NCBI GenBank assembly: GCA_965232985.1
Contig: CBDDRC010000042.1
Span: 366,352-430,351 of the forward strand
Reading direction: 5' to 3'
DNA length: 64,000 bases
DNA from: JADFDG01 sp965232985
GTDB lineage: Bacteria > Pseudomonadota > Gammaproteobacteria > Pseudomonadales > JADFDG01
In this document: positions 27,408 to 34,508 of the stretch, piece after piece
Layout of the letters: each line of letters begins with the position of its first letter
How positions within the stretch are numbered: the first letter of the stretch is position 1
The notes under the pieces: generated by a model
Database searches by the model: none
Seen by the model: only the letters and a program-made list of their open reading frames with translations
Told to the model about the DNA's origin: nothing
Translations under genes and position numbers: made by a program

Positions 27408-28208
27408 CTAGAACCATTTTCCGAGCCAAGCGCTCACCTTGGCGCGCGTCCGGCCCCACAGACCCGGCTCCTGCGCTGTTGATACTGAAACATCGGGCGC
27501 GTAGTCATCCGGATCAACACCGGTTTCCGGAAAGGAATCGAAGGGTGCCCAGTGGTGACGCACGATGCGCCCGGACTCGAAATAGACACCCTGCTGATCA
27601 AGTTTGAGCGCGCCAATCTCGGCGAGCGCAACACTTTCCGGTACTTCCTGCAGGAAGCCTGCGTGCATAAAATTGTCCGGGTTCAGGCCTTCGGCCTTGT
27701 AGTCAAACGGCGCATCCTCGGAATACCGCAGGTAATAGTTCCTGCCGCCTTCAATATTCAACTCCAGATCGAAAATTTTCTTGATGAACAGGATCGACAG
27801 CGGCCGCTTCGCATGAAAACTGAACGTACCGGCATGCAATTCAAGCCAAGTATAACTGCCGCTTTTCAGGCCGAAGAGTTTGCTGCCGTCAATGAAGAAC
27901 GACGGCGCCTGCAATTCCTGATCCTCCCAAGAGGTGGAGGGCCGATACAGATAGATCATCGCGTTGCGCGGATCGAGCGTGTCCATCGGCTCGAACAGCG
28001 GGCCTTGCGGCGGATACAGCCAGGTGCCAGGGGTGGTCATCAGCGGCAATGTTGATGGCGCCAGGCGCTGTGCTGGCTTGGGCAGACCAATGCCAGAATC
28101 GGCAGCAGGGTCGGCCGCCGATTCTGGCTTGATCGTGCTGCAGGCAGAAAGCAGCAGGGCGACGCAAAACGCGCCGACATACCGCCGTACGCTGAGTGTT
28201 GTTGTCAT
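27408..28208 (-). CDS. Lipoprotein, DUF2846-like
   Basis: A 266-residue lipoprotein. The signal peptide ends in the lipobox LLSAC, and a Pro/Ala-rich linker follows. The middle (AMIYLYRPSTSWEDQEL, then FFIDGSKLFGLKSGSYTWLEL and FDLELNIEGGRNYYLRY) matches the DUF2846 beta-sandwich pattern. Function is unknown. It is transcribed ahead of the SDR gene and may share its transcript. The divergent gap to the pentapeptide gene contains a strong inverted repeat. Confidence 0.75.
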   Translation of the reverse strand: MTTTLSVRRYVGAFCVALLLSACSTIKPESAADPAADSGIGLPKPAQRLAPSTLPLMTTPGTWLYPPQGPLFEPMDTLDPRNAMIYLYRPSTSWEDQELQAPSFFIDGSKLFGLKSGSYTWLELHAGTFSFHAKRPLSILFIKKIFDLELNIEGGRNYYLRYSEDAPFDYKAEGLNPDNFMHAGFLQEVPESVALAEIGALKLDQQGVYFESGRIVRHHWAPFDSFPETGVDPDDYAPDVSVSTAQEPGLWGRTRAKVSAWLGKWF

Positions 28209-28282
28209 TATTGGCGTCTCCGGTCCGGCATGGCCGGCCGTCAGCTGGCGTTGCAAACGAGCGGCCAACTATCCCTTATTTT

Positions 28283-28319
28283 CCCGACGGTTGCCAAGGC
28301 CGGCTTGGCAGCCGTCGGG
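28283..28319. repeat. 16-bp inverted repeat in divergent gap
   Basis: Arms CCCGACGGTTGCCAAG (28283-28298) and CTTGGCAGCCGTCGGG (28304-28319) pair over 16 bp with one G-U, around a 5-nt loop. Neither side has a T-run, so it is not a simple terminator. It sits between the DUF2846 lipoprotein and the pentapeptide gene, 86 nt before the latter. Confidence 0.75.
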
Positions 28320-28404
28320 TTCCGGCCCAAGCTGGCAACCTGCCGTTGGTCACCCTGGTGCTGCAACCCGGCGCCGGCCCACAAGAACCCCTCGAGGAGA
28401 TGTC

Positions 28405-28761
28405 ATGACCATCAAGAACCCCGGCCCGCAAGCCATCGAGCACCCGCTCTATGTCCTGCTGCTGGAAGAAAACATCAGCGAATTCAATCGTCGGCGTGCG
28501 GCTGGCGAGCGCGTGAGCCTCGCTGGCGCGATGCTGCGCGGTCTCGATCTGCGCGGCATCGATGCTGACGGCCTCGATCTGCGCGATGCCTGCCTGCGCG
28601 GCTGCGATCTGCGCGGCATCGATTTCCGCACGGCGCAACTCGAAGGCGCAACAATCACCGAGGCGCGCGTCAGCGGCGCCTACTTTGCAGCCGGCCTCAG
28701 TGCCGACGAGCTGCGACTGGCGCTGGAAAAAGGCACCCGCATGCGCAGCACCCCACGCTGA
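28405..28761 (+). CDS. Pentapeptide-repeat protein, small
   Basis: A 118-residue protein. Residues about 40-95 contain repeats of the A(D/N)LxG type (GAMLRGLDLRGIDADGLDLRD), forming a right-handed quadrilateral beta helix. The ATG at 28405 follows a CGAGGAGA ribosome-binding site. The long in-frame reading upstream is not homologous and is ignored. Some small pentapeptide proteins mimic DNA and bind topoisomerases, but this one is too short to claim that. It is followed after 15 nt by the DUF1289 gene. Confidence 0.8.
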   Translation: MTIKNPGPQAIEHPLYVLLLEENISEFNRRRAAGERVSLAGAMLRGLDLRGIDADGLDLRDACLRGCDLRGIDFRTAQLEGATITEARVSGAYFAAGLSADELRLALEKGTRMRSTPR

Positions 28762-28776
28762 CCGACAGCAAACGGC

Positions 28777-29250
28777 ATGTCTGCGCTGCGCATCCGCACG
28801 CCCTGCATCGGCATCTGCTCGACCACCTACGGTGGCGACGTATGTCGCGGCTGCAAGCGTTTTGCCCATGAGGTCATCGACTGGAACGCCTACAGCGAGG
28901 AGCAGAAAAAACTGGTCTGGAGCCGGCTTGCGCGCCTCGCCACCGAAGTGGCAGCGCCGCGCCTGACAATCTTTGATGCCGAGCTGATGGCGCAAACGCT
29001 ACGCGCCCTCGGCGTGCGCTACCACATCGATCAGGCCCCGGTTTTTGGCGCCCTTGAATTGCTGCGCGCATTCGGCCAACAGCGTGTTGATCTGACCCGC
29101 TTCGGCATCACCGTCATGGCGCCCTGGCTGCACCTGGCGCCGGCTGAACTGCATCGCGAAATCAACGACGAACTCTACACGCGCACCGAAGCCTGGTACG
29201 ACCTGCATCACGGTCGCGCCCGCCGGATTCTGCTCAATTGGGACAACTGA
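28777..29250 (+). CDS. DUF1289 domain protein with C-terminal extension
   Basis: A 157-residue protein whose first 55 residues are a DUF1289 zinc-ribbon-like domain: CIGICSTTYGGDVCRGCKR supplies four cysteines, followed by WNAYSEEQK. The remaining 100 residues are helical and unrecognised (WYDLHHGRARRILLNW at the end). Many proteobacterial DUF1289 proteins are only 60-80 residues, so the extension is notable. It lies 15 nt after the pentapeptide gene and converges with the DHOD-like gene. Confidence 0.75.
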   Translation: MSALRIRTPCIGICSTTYGGDVCRGCKRFAHEVIDWNAYSEEQKKLVWSRLARLATEVAAPRLTIFDAELMAQTLRALGVRYHIDQAPVFGALELLRAFGQQRVDLTRFGITVMAPWLHLAPAELHREINDELYTRTEAWYDLHHGRARRILLNWDN

Positions 29251-29274
29251 AACGGATGCCTTGCGCAGCTTTGC

Positions 29275-30276
29275 TCAACGGCGCGGCATCCAGCCCTGCA
29301 GCATTTTCAGGTAATTGACGCGCTCCAGGGCATGCGCGTTGGGCGCCTTTTCCAGCGACAGCACCCCACGTGCCGCATCAACCGACGGGTAACCTTTCTC
29401 GCCCAGCCACCAGTCGAGCTCCTCGACCACACCTTTCAGGCGCGAAACGCCGTTATCCAGCAGCGCCGATACCATCTGCACCGACTGCGCGCCGCAAAGG
29501 ATCGCCTTGGCAGCATCGAGGCCGGTATGCACCCCGCCACTGGCCGACAGGCCGATGTCGATGCGGCCATGCAGCAGGGCAAGCGCGTGCAGGCGCAACG
29601 GCAACTCGGCACTGGTGGATGTCACCAGCGTACGGTCGACATCCAGCGTGTCGAGATTCACGTCCGGCTGCCAGTAACGGTTGAACACAACGACGCCAGC
29701 GGCACCGACCTCGGCAAGTTGGCGCACGAAGCCGGGAACCGATGCATAAAATGGCGACAGCTTTACCGATACCGGCCGCTCCACTGCGGCCACGACCGTG
29801 CGCACGACCTCAAGTTGCTGCGCCTCAACCTCAGCGCCGGACAGCAGCGGATCGGTGACCACTTCATAAAGGTTCAGTTCGATCGCGTCGGCACCGGCAT
29901 CAGCGAGCAGGCGCGCATACTCAACCCAGCCGCCCGGCGTGACGCCATTGAGTGAGGCGATCACCGGCACCTCGACGCGCGCACGCATGCGCCGCAGATG
30001 CCCGAGGTAGCGGTCAACGCTGAGCGGGAAAACATCGCTCGAAGGCAGCAACGAACGCGCCTCGGCATCGGTATCAAGATGCGCGTCGAAATGCCGGTGC
30101 TCACCCAACTGTTCGAGAATAAGCTGTTCCTCGAACAGCGAATGCAGCACCACCGCGCCGGCACCGGCTTCGACCAGCATCGCGACTTTTTCCACGTCGT
30201 CGCCCAATGGCGAGGCGCCGATCACGAACGGCGTGCGCAACGAAAGCCCCAACCAACGCGTTTTCAGTTCGGCCAT
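29275..30276 (-). CDS. Dihydroorotate dehydrogenase-like flavoprotein
   Basis: A 333-residue TIM-barrel FMN protein of the PyrD family. It begins TRWLGLSLRTPFVIGASPLG and carries the phosphate-binding segments LSASGGVHTGLDAAKAILCGA. Many genomes encode such a paralogue beside true pyrD, and its substrate is unknown. The start at 30276 is chosen over 30282: the strong AGGAGG lies only 3 nt from the first ATG but 9 nt from the second. The gene is transcribed just after tRNA-Leu on the same strand. Confidence 0.82.
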   Translation of the reverse strand: MAELKTRWLGLSLRTPFVIGASPLGDDVEKVAMLVEAGAGAVVLHSLFEEQLILEQLGEHRHFDAHLDTDAEARSLLPSSDVFPLSVDRYLGHLRRMRARVEVPVIASLNGVTPGGWVEYARLLADAGADAIELNLYEVVTDPLLSGAEVEAQQLEVVRTVVAAVERPVSVKLSPFYASVPGFVRQLAEVGAAGVVVFNRYWQPDVNLDTLDVDRTLVTSTSAELPLRLHALALLHGRIDIGLSASGGVHTGLDAAKAILCGAQSVQMVSALLDNGVSRLKGVVEELDWWLGEKGYPSVDAARGVLSLEKAPNAHALERVNYLKMLQGWMPRR

Positions 30277-30352
30277 GGCCATGGCCCTCCTGCGGCCAAT
30301 CAAACGGCAACATGTATCGCAAGGGCTCGTGCAAAACGGCAGGCAAGCCAAT

Positions 30353-30437
30353 TGGTGCGCCAGGAGGGACTTGAACCCCCACGGATTGCTCCACTGGAAC
30401 CTAAATCCAGCGTGTCTACCAATTTCACCACTGGCGC
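30353..30437 (-). tRNA. tRNA-Leu (anticodon UAG)
   Basis: On the minus strand an 85-nt tRNA with the perfect 7-bp acceptor stem GCGCCAG/CTGGCGC and an encoded CCA end. The anticodon arm is CTGGA-TTTAGGT-TCCAG, so the anticodon is UAG, decoding CUN leucine codons. A type II variable arm is present, and the T loop reads GGTTCAAGTC. No intron is seen. Confidence 0.97.
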
Positions 30438-30449
30438 AACAGGCTGCGA

Positions 30450-30455
30450 ATTCTA
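30450..30455 (-). promoter_or_regulatory. -10 element TAGAAT of tRNA-Leu
   Basis: On the minus strand TAGAAT begins 18 nt before the mature 5' end and is followed by TCGCAGCC. A good -35 was not found. Confidence 0.4.
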
Positions 30456-30490
30456 GCAGGTCGGAGCCGGCGGCCGATCCTTAACTGGCG

Positions 30491-31318
30491 TCACTGACTG
30501 CCGATCTGGCGGTAAAGCTGGCGAATATCCGCAGCCATTTTGTCAGTCTTCTGGGCAAGCGACTTCAGCTGCGCCTGGGCATCACCACCGCCCGTACCGG
30601 TGCGCGGTGCGCCGGCAAGCTGCTCGTTGAGCGTTGCCACGCGGGCACCGACCTGCTCGATCTGTGCAAGCGCCAGCTTCGCGTCCTTCGCACCGCCGGC
30701 CGCCAGTGTGCGGATCTCGCCGACCTGCACGGTGATGCTCGCAACCTCATTGGCAACCATATCAAGATCGTTGCGCAGGCTACGGATACCGGCGCTCAAT
30801 TGCAGCGTATTGATGCGGCCGGGCGCATCCAGTTTCTCTGCGTCAGCCGATGCCGCACTGAGCTGCTCCTCCAGCTTGGTAATGCGCTCCGCAGCTGCCT
30901 TGAGCTTGACCTCGAACTGCTCATTCTGTGCGACAGGTGCAGCGGCGGCACCACCGGACAGCACGGCGTAACCTGCCAGCAGCAACGCCAACCCCGCCAG
31001 CCCCGCGGCAACCCATGTCGCCGCCGGGATTCTTTCTTTCAGCAAAGAGTCTGCCCCGCGCGCCGCAGGCCGCCTTGCCGAGCGGGGGGGCGCCGCAGTC
31101 GGTATCGCCGGCGGCTCCGGGGAGCTGACCTTGAAGACGTCCTGCGACGACGGCATTGCCTTGCGCTCGCTGCGCTCAGCCGTGCGCTCGGGCGCCTCCT
31201 GCCGCGGCGGTTTTTCCGCATGGGCAGGCGACGCCGGTTGCCGGGGAACCGCAATGACATCCTGACTGAGCGTGGACAGCCGGCTTTGCTTGTCCTTGTT
31301 GTCGGGCGGAGCAGCCAT
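30491..31318 (-). CDS. Single-pass membrane protein with periplasmic coiled coil (paralogue A)
   Basis: A 275-residue protein of unknown function. It has a Pro/Arg/Glu-rich cytoplasmic N-terminus (residues about 1-95), one transmembrane helix at about 96-120 (TWVAAGLAGLALLLAGYAVL), then a heptad-patterned helix region (KAAAERITKLEEQL, and later LRNDLDMVANEVASI) ending in DIRQLYRQIG. The ATG at 31318 is preceded by GACAGGTTCACC, with no strong ribosome-binding site. It is the last of three genes on this strand (32305-33009, 31428-32264, 30491-31318). The layout matches its upstream neighbour, suggesting duplication. No family was recognised. Confidence 0.75.
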   Translation of the reverse strand: MAAPPDNKDKQSRLSTLSQDVIAVPRQPASPAHAEKPPRQEAPERTAERSERKAMPSSQDVFKVSSPEPPAIPTAAPPRSARRPAARGADSLLKERIPAATWVAAGLAGLALLLAGYAVLSGGAAAAPVAQNEQFEVKLKAAAERITKLEEQLSAASADAEKLDAPGRINTLQLSAGIRSLRNDLDMVANEVASITVQVGEIRTLAAGGAKDAKLALAQIEQVGARVATLNEQLAGAPRTGTGGGDAQAQLKSLAQKTDKMAADIRQLYRQIGSQ

Positions 31319-31427
31319 GGTGAACCTGTCGAGACAAACCTGCCTGGGAGGAAGCACCCGGACTGGCGGGCGTCATTCAGACCGCGACATTAGCACGCAC
31401 CGTCAACCGGACGCAGTGCGACGCCTC

Positions 31428-32264
31428 TCAACGCCGTTGATACAACTCGGCAACCTGCTGATTAAGGCGATCAATGGTGGCGTTGACCTGCCGGCGAAAC
31501 GCGTCATTGGAACCGACGGCCTGCTCGGTCGCCTTTAATCGCTTGCCATGGTCATCCTGCAGATCGCGAACGGTAGCCCCGAGCGCGGCGACCTCCGAAC
31601 GCAATTGCGCGGCGTCGCCATTGCGGGCGAGCCTGACCAGACCCTCCGCCTGGGTAGCCTGGCGGGCGGCAAGCTGGTCGATGCTCTCTGCTGCAGCCTT
31701 GAGGCGCGTGTCGAGTTGTGCGTCTGTCTGGGTGCCGGTCTGATCGGCCTTGCGCAATTCCGTGGCAATGCTTCGCAGTTCGCCCTCAAGCCCGGCCCGC
31801 GTCCGTGTCTCCTGCTCCAACTGACGTGACAACCGCGCCAGGTTGTCATTCAGTCTGCCGATATCCGCCGCGATCAGATCAAGTGACTTCTGCGTTTGTG
31901 AGTCGCTGCTCTTGAGGGTTGTGTTGGTGCTCGCCACCCGCGTTTCCAGCGTGGCCACCGAATTGCGTGCCGTGGCCTCGAGCACCGCCAACCCGCGACC
32001 CAGTTCGCGCTGCTGCAACACCAGGAAAATAACCACGCCAACCAACAACAGCCCCAGCCCACCGAGCGCCAACACCGCGACGAACAGCGGCGGCCGGCGC
32101 GGTGGCGCAGCCGGGCCGGACCCTGGCGGGACAACCGGGCGCTGGCCGGTACGCGTGACATCAAGGGTATCGGCACCCACACGCGGCTCGCCGGCACCAC
32201 GGCCGGCCGCATCGACGGTGGAAAGATCGCCGAGATTTACGTCACGCCGGGTCTGATCGATCAT
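31428..32264 (-). CDS. Single-pass membrane protein with periplasmic coiled coil (paralogue B)
   Basis: A 278-residue protein of unknown function with the same plan as paralogue A: a Pro/Arg/Gly-rich cytoplasmic segment, one helix at about residues 58-84 (VAVLALGGLGLLLVGVVIFL), and a long coiled coil rich in Gln, Thr and Leu (DIGRLNDNLARLSRQLEQET), ending in QQVAELYQRR. The ATG at 32264 is preferred over a GTG at 32285 because GGAG lies 9 nt upstream of it. It is 40 nt after the secreted protein and 109 nt before paralogue A. Such shapes occur in cell-envelope scaffolds, but that is only a structural analogy. Confidence 0.75.
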   Translation of the reverse strand: MIDQTRRDVNLGDLSTVDAAGRGAGEPRVGADTLDVTRTGQRPVVPPGSGPAAPPRRPPLFVAVLALGGLGLLLVGVVIFLVLQQRELGRGLAVLEATARNSVATLETRVASTNTTLKSSDSQTQKSLDLIAADIGRLNDNLARLSRQLEQETRTRAGLEGELRSIATELRKADQTGTQTDAQLDTRLKAAAESIDQLAARQATQAEGLVRLARNGDAAQLRSEVAALGATVRDLQDDHGKRLKATEQAVGSNDAFRRQVNATIDRLNQQVAELYQRR

Positions 32265-32304
32265 CTGCCGCCACTCCGGCAGCACCCGGTCAGCGCGGTG
32301 ACTT

Positions 32305-33009
32305 TCATCCGCCGTTGCCCGGCGCAGGCTTCTGCGCCGGCGTTTTTTTCACGGCAGCGGCCTTGCCTTTGGCAGCGGCCCCTTTGGCGCCGGCAGCAGG
32401 TGTCTTCGGCGCGGGGGCTGCAGCTGCCGATCCATGTTCGAAAATCGGATTCACGCCAGGCTGATACACCGTGGTGCCCAGCACCAGCTTGCCGTTCTCG
32501 CGGACGTAGGGGATGAAGACCAAGCGCGGCGCACCGCGACGATGATCAACCTCGGCGCGGATACCGTTGACGCGCATCGTGCCGTCCGTGGTCGGCACCG
32601 ACGTCGGCGCCACGGTGACGGCGGCAACCACGTCGGGTTTCGCCGCCTGCGCGCGGGTCGCGAGGAAAATCTGGCGGAACATCTCGATCGGCGGCGGCGG
32701 GTTCGGTTTGTTCCAGCGCACCGCCTGCAGCTTGCCGTCGGTCATCAGCAGGACGCCATAGGGAGCAAAGTCATCCCCTTTCTGCAACGGTGCGGATGCC
32801 CCCTGCACCGCCATCTCGACCAGCTTGTTCATTTCCACGACGACGTCAGCCGGAATTTCATCGGCCGTTGCCGCAGGCACTGCCGCAACGGCCGCCGCCG
32901 GGGGATTTGCAGCCGGGGAAGTCGCCGGGTCAACGGGTTTGTTTTCGGCAACGGCAACCTGTGCCAGGCCAGCCAGCACAACCACCAACGCCGGAATCAG
33001 CTTTTTCAT
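32305..33009 (-). CDS. Secreted protein with Ala/Lys/Pro-rich tail, unknown function
   Basis: A 234-residue protein. The signal peptide MKKLIPALVVVLAGLAQVAVA is predicted to be cleaved after AVA. A Pro/Ala-rich linker, a globular middle part (DDFAPYGVLLMTDGKLQAVRW to LVFIPYVRENGKLVLGTTVY) and a low-complexity basic tail (KGAAAKGKAAAVKKTPAQKP) follow. An AGGAGGT-type site precedes the start. Nothing was recognised in the middle domain. It is the first gene of the three-gene cluster and may be exported together with the two coiled-coil proteins. Confidence 0.75.
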   Translation of the reverse strand: MKKLIPALVVVLAGLAQVAVAENKPVDPATSPAANPPAAAVAAVPAATADEIPADVVVEMNKLVEMAVQGASAPLQKGDDFAPYGVLLMTDGKLQAVRWNKPNPPPPIEMFRQIFLATRAQAAKPDVVAAVTVAPTSVPTTDGTMRVNGIRAEVDHRRGAPRLVFIPYVRENGKLVLGTTVYQPGVNPIFEHGSAAAAPAPKTPAAGAKGAAAKGKAAAVKKTPAQKPAPGNGG

Positions 33010-33122
33010 AATCGCTTCAGCAAACTTTATCTAAAGGAGGTGGGAAACCTTAGCAGAGCATGGTCGGTGGCGACCAGACCGCATGGGCGGTGGTCAAGGC
33101 AGCCGGCGGCGACGCGACCGGT

Positions 33123-33128
33123 TAGAAT
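33123..33128 (+). promoter_or_regulatory. -10 element TAGAAT before thiolase
   Basis: GTTAGAATCTGCGC lies 54 nt before the thiolase ATG in a 172-nt divergent gap. No convincing -35 was seen. Confidence 0.4.
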
Positions 33129-33181
33129 CTGCGCCCGCCACCTGCCTACAGACCGTCGCCCTGCCAGAGGAGTTCCATCGC

Positions 33182-34366
33182 ATGTCCAGCCAAGACGCCA
33201 TTGTCATCGTCAACGCCGCCCGCACCCCGATGGGTGGCCTGCAGGGCAGCCTGGCCACGCTCACGGCACCGGAACTCGGTGCCGTCGCCATTCGCGAGGC
33301 CATCACCCGCGCCGGCCTTGCGCCGGCAGATGTGCAGGAAGTGATTATGGGTTGCGTGCTGCCCGGCGGCGTCAAGCAGGGCCCGGCGCGGCAGGCGATG
33401 CTGCAGGCCGGCATCCCGGCAAGCAGCGGCGCCACCACGATCAACAAGCTGTGCGGCTCGGGGATGAAGGCGACGATGCTCGCGCACGACCTGATTCGCG
33501 CCGGCAGCAACGACATCGTGGTCGCCGGCGGCATGGAAAGCATGTCGCAGGCACCCTATGTGCTGACAAAAGCGCGCAGCGGTTATCGCCTCGGACACGG
33601 CGAACTGAAGGACCACATGTTTCTCGACGGCCTCGAAGACGCGCAGACCGGGCGCCTCATGGGCTCCTTCGCCCAGGATGTCGCTGACCAGGAAGGCATC
33701 AGCCGGGAAGACATGGATGCCTTCGCGCTGGAATCACTCAAGCGCGCCCAGAATGCCATCCGCAGCGGCGCCTTCAAGGCCGAGATTGTCGGGGTGCCGG
33801 TGCCGGGAAAATCCGGCGAAACACTGGTGCTTGATGACGAGCAACCACTGAACGCGAAACCGGAAAAAATTCCCACCCTGAAACCCGCCTTCAAAAAAGA
33901 CGGCACTATTACCGCTGCCAACTCGTCGTCGATTTCCGACGGCGCCTCGGCGATCGTGCTGACGCGCGCATCGGTGGCGAGCGCACGCGGCCTGAAAGCG
34001 CAGGCGCGCATCGTTGCGCATGCGACACATTCACGTCACCCCGGTGAATTTACTCTCGCCCCGATCGGCGCCATCGAAAAGGTGTTGGCCAAAGCCGGCT
34101 GGAAAACCGGCGATGTCGAGCTGTGGGAAATCAACGAAGCATTCGCCATGGTCACCATGCTGCCGATGCGCAAGTACGGCCTCGATCATGCAACGGTGAA
34201 CGTCTACGGCGGCGCCTGCGCCCTGGGTCACCCGATCGGCTCTTCGGGTTCGCGCATCATCATCACGCTGATTCATGCGCTCCGGCAGCATGGCAAGAAA
34301 AGGGGGGTGGCGGCACTGTGCATTGGCGGCGGCGAGGCCACGGCGGTGGCGATCGAACTGCTCTGA
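33182..34366 (+). CDS. Acetyl-CoA acetyltransferase (thiolase)
   Basis: A 394-residue thiolase that condenses or cleaves acyl-CoA. The nucleophilic Cys is in NKLCGSGMKA, the NEAFA motif supplies the oxyanion hole, the catalytic His is in GGACALGHPIGSSG, and the C-terminal Cys is in ALCIGGGEATA. The size and motifs fit the tetrameric biosynthetic thiolases, in which two acetyl-CoA give acetoacetyl-CoA. The ATG at 33182 is used because conserved sequence starts there. It is followed by an acyl-CoA ligase and fabY on the same strand, though each gap is long enough for separate promoters. Confidence 0.92.
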   Translation: MSSQDAIVIVNAARTPMGGLQGSLATLTAPELGAVAIREAITRAGLAPADVQEVIMGCVLPGGVKQGPARQAMLQAGIPASSGATTINKLCGSGMKATMLAHDLIRAGSNDIVVAGGMESMSQAPYVLTKARSGYRLGHGELKDHMFLDGLEDAQTGRLMGSFAQDVADQEGISREDMDAFALESLKRAQNAIRSGAFKAEIVGVPVPGKSGETLVLDDEQPLNAKPEKIPTLKPAFKKDGTITAANSSSISDGASAIVLTRASVASARGLKAQARIVAHATHSRHPGEFTLAPIGAIEKVLAKAGWKTGDVELWEINEAFAMVTMLPMRKYGLDHATVNVYGGACALGHPIGSSGSRIIITLIHALRQHGKKRGVAALCIGGGEATAVAIELL

Positions 34367-34420
34367 ACCCACATCGGCGTTCCCGGTCATGCGCGGGGAA
34401 CGCCAATCCCGGGCACATCT

Positions 34421-34438
34421 TGTGACCGGACGGTCACA
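34421..34438. promoter_or_regulatory. 18-bp palindromic operator over the acyl-CoA ligase promoter
   Basis: TGTGACCGGACGGTCACA has 8-bp arms and a 2-bp centre. It lies immediately upstream of the -10 TAGAAT at 34444 and covers the expected -35 region, the place for a repressor. The TGACCG-N2-CGGTCA core looks like a TetR-family operator. The 8-nt spacer between TGTGA and TCACA excludes a normal CRP site. Confidence 0.7.
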
Positions 34439-34443
34439 GCCTC

Positions 34444-34449
34444 TAGAAT
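34444..34449 (+). promoter_or_regulatory. -10 element TAGAAT before acyl-CoA ligase
   Basis: CTAGAATCGCTG, 5 bp downstream of the palindrome and 60 nt before the ATG. Confidence 0.45.
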
Positions 34450-34508
34450 CGCTGCTTTCGCTGCCCGCATTCACCCCGCCCCCGGCAAAAACCGAGATAC
34501 CGAGTCCC

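Noticed and set aside
34421..34438. CRP site
   Set aside because: The arms TGTGA and TCACA are 8 nt apart, whereas CRP needs 6; the palindrome fits a TetR-type operator better.
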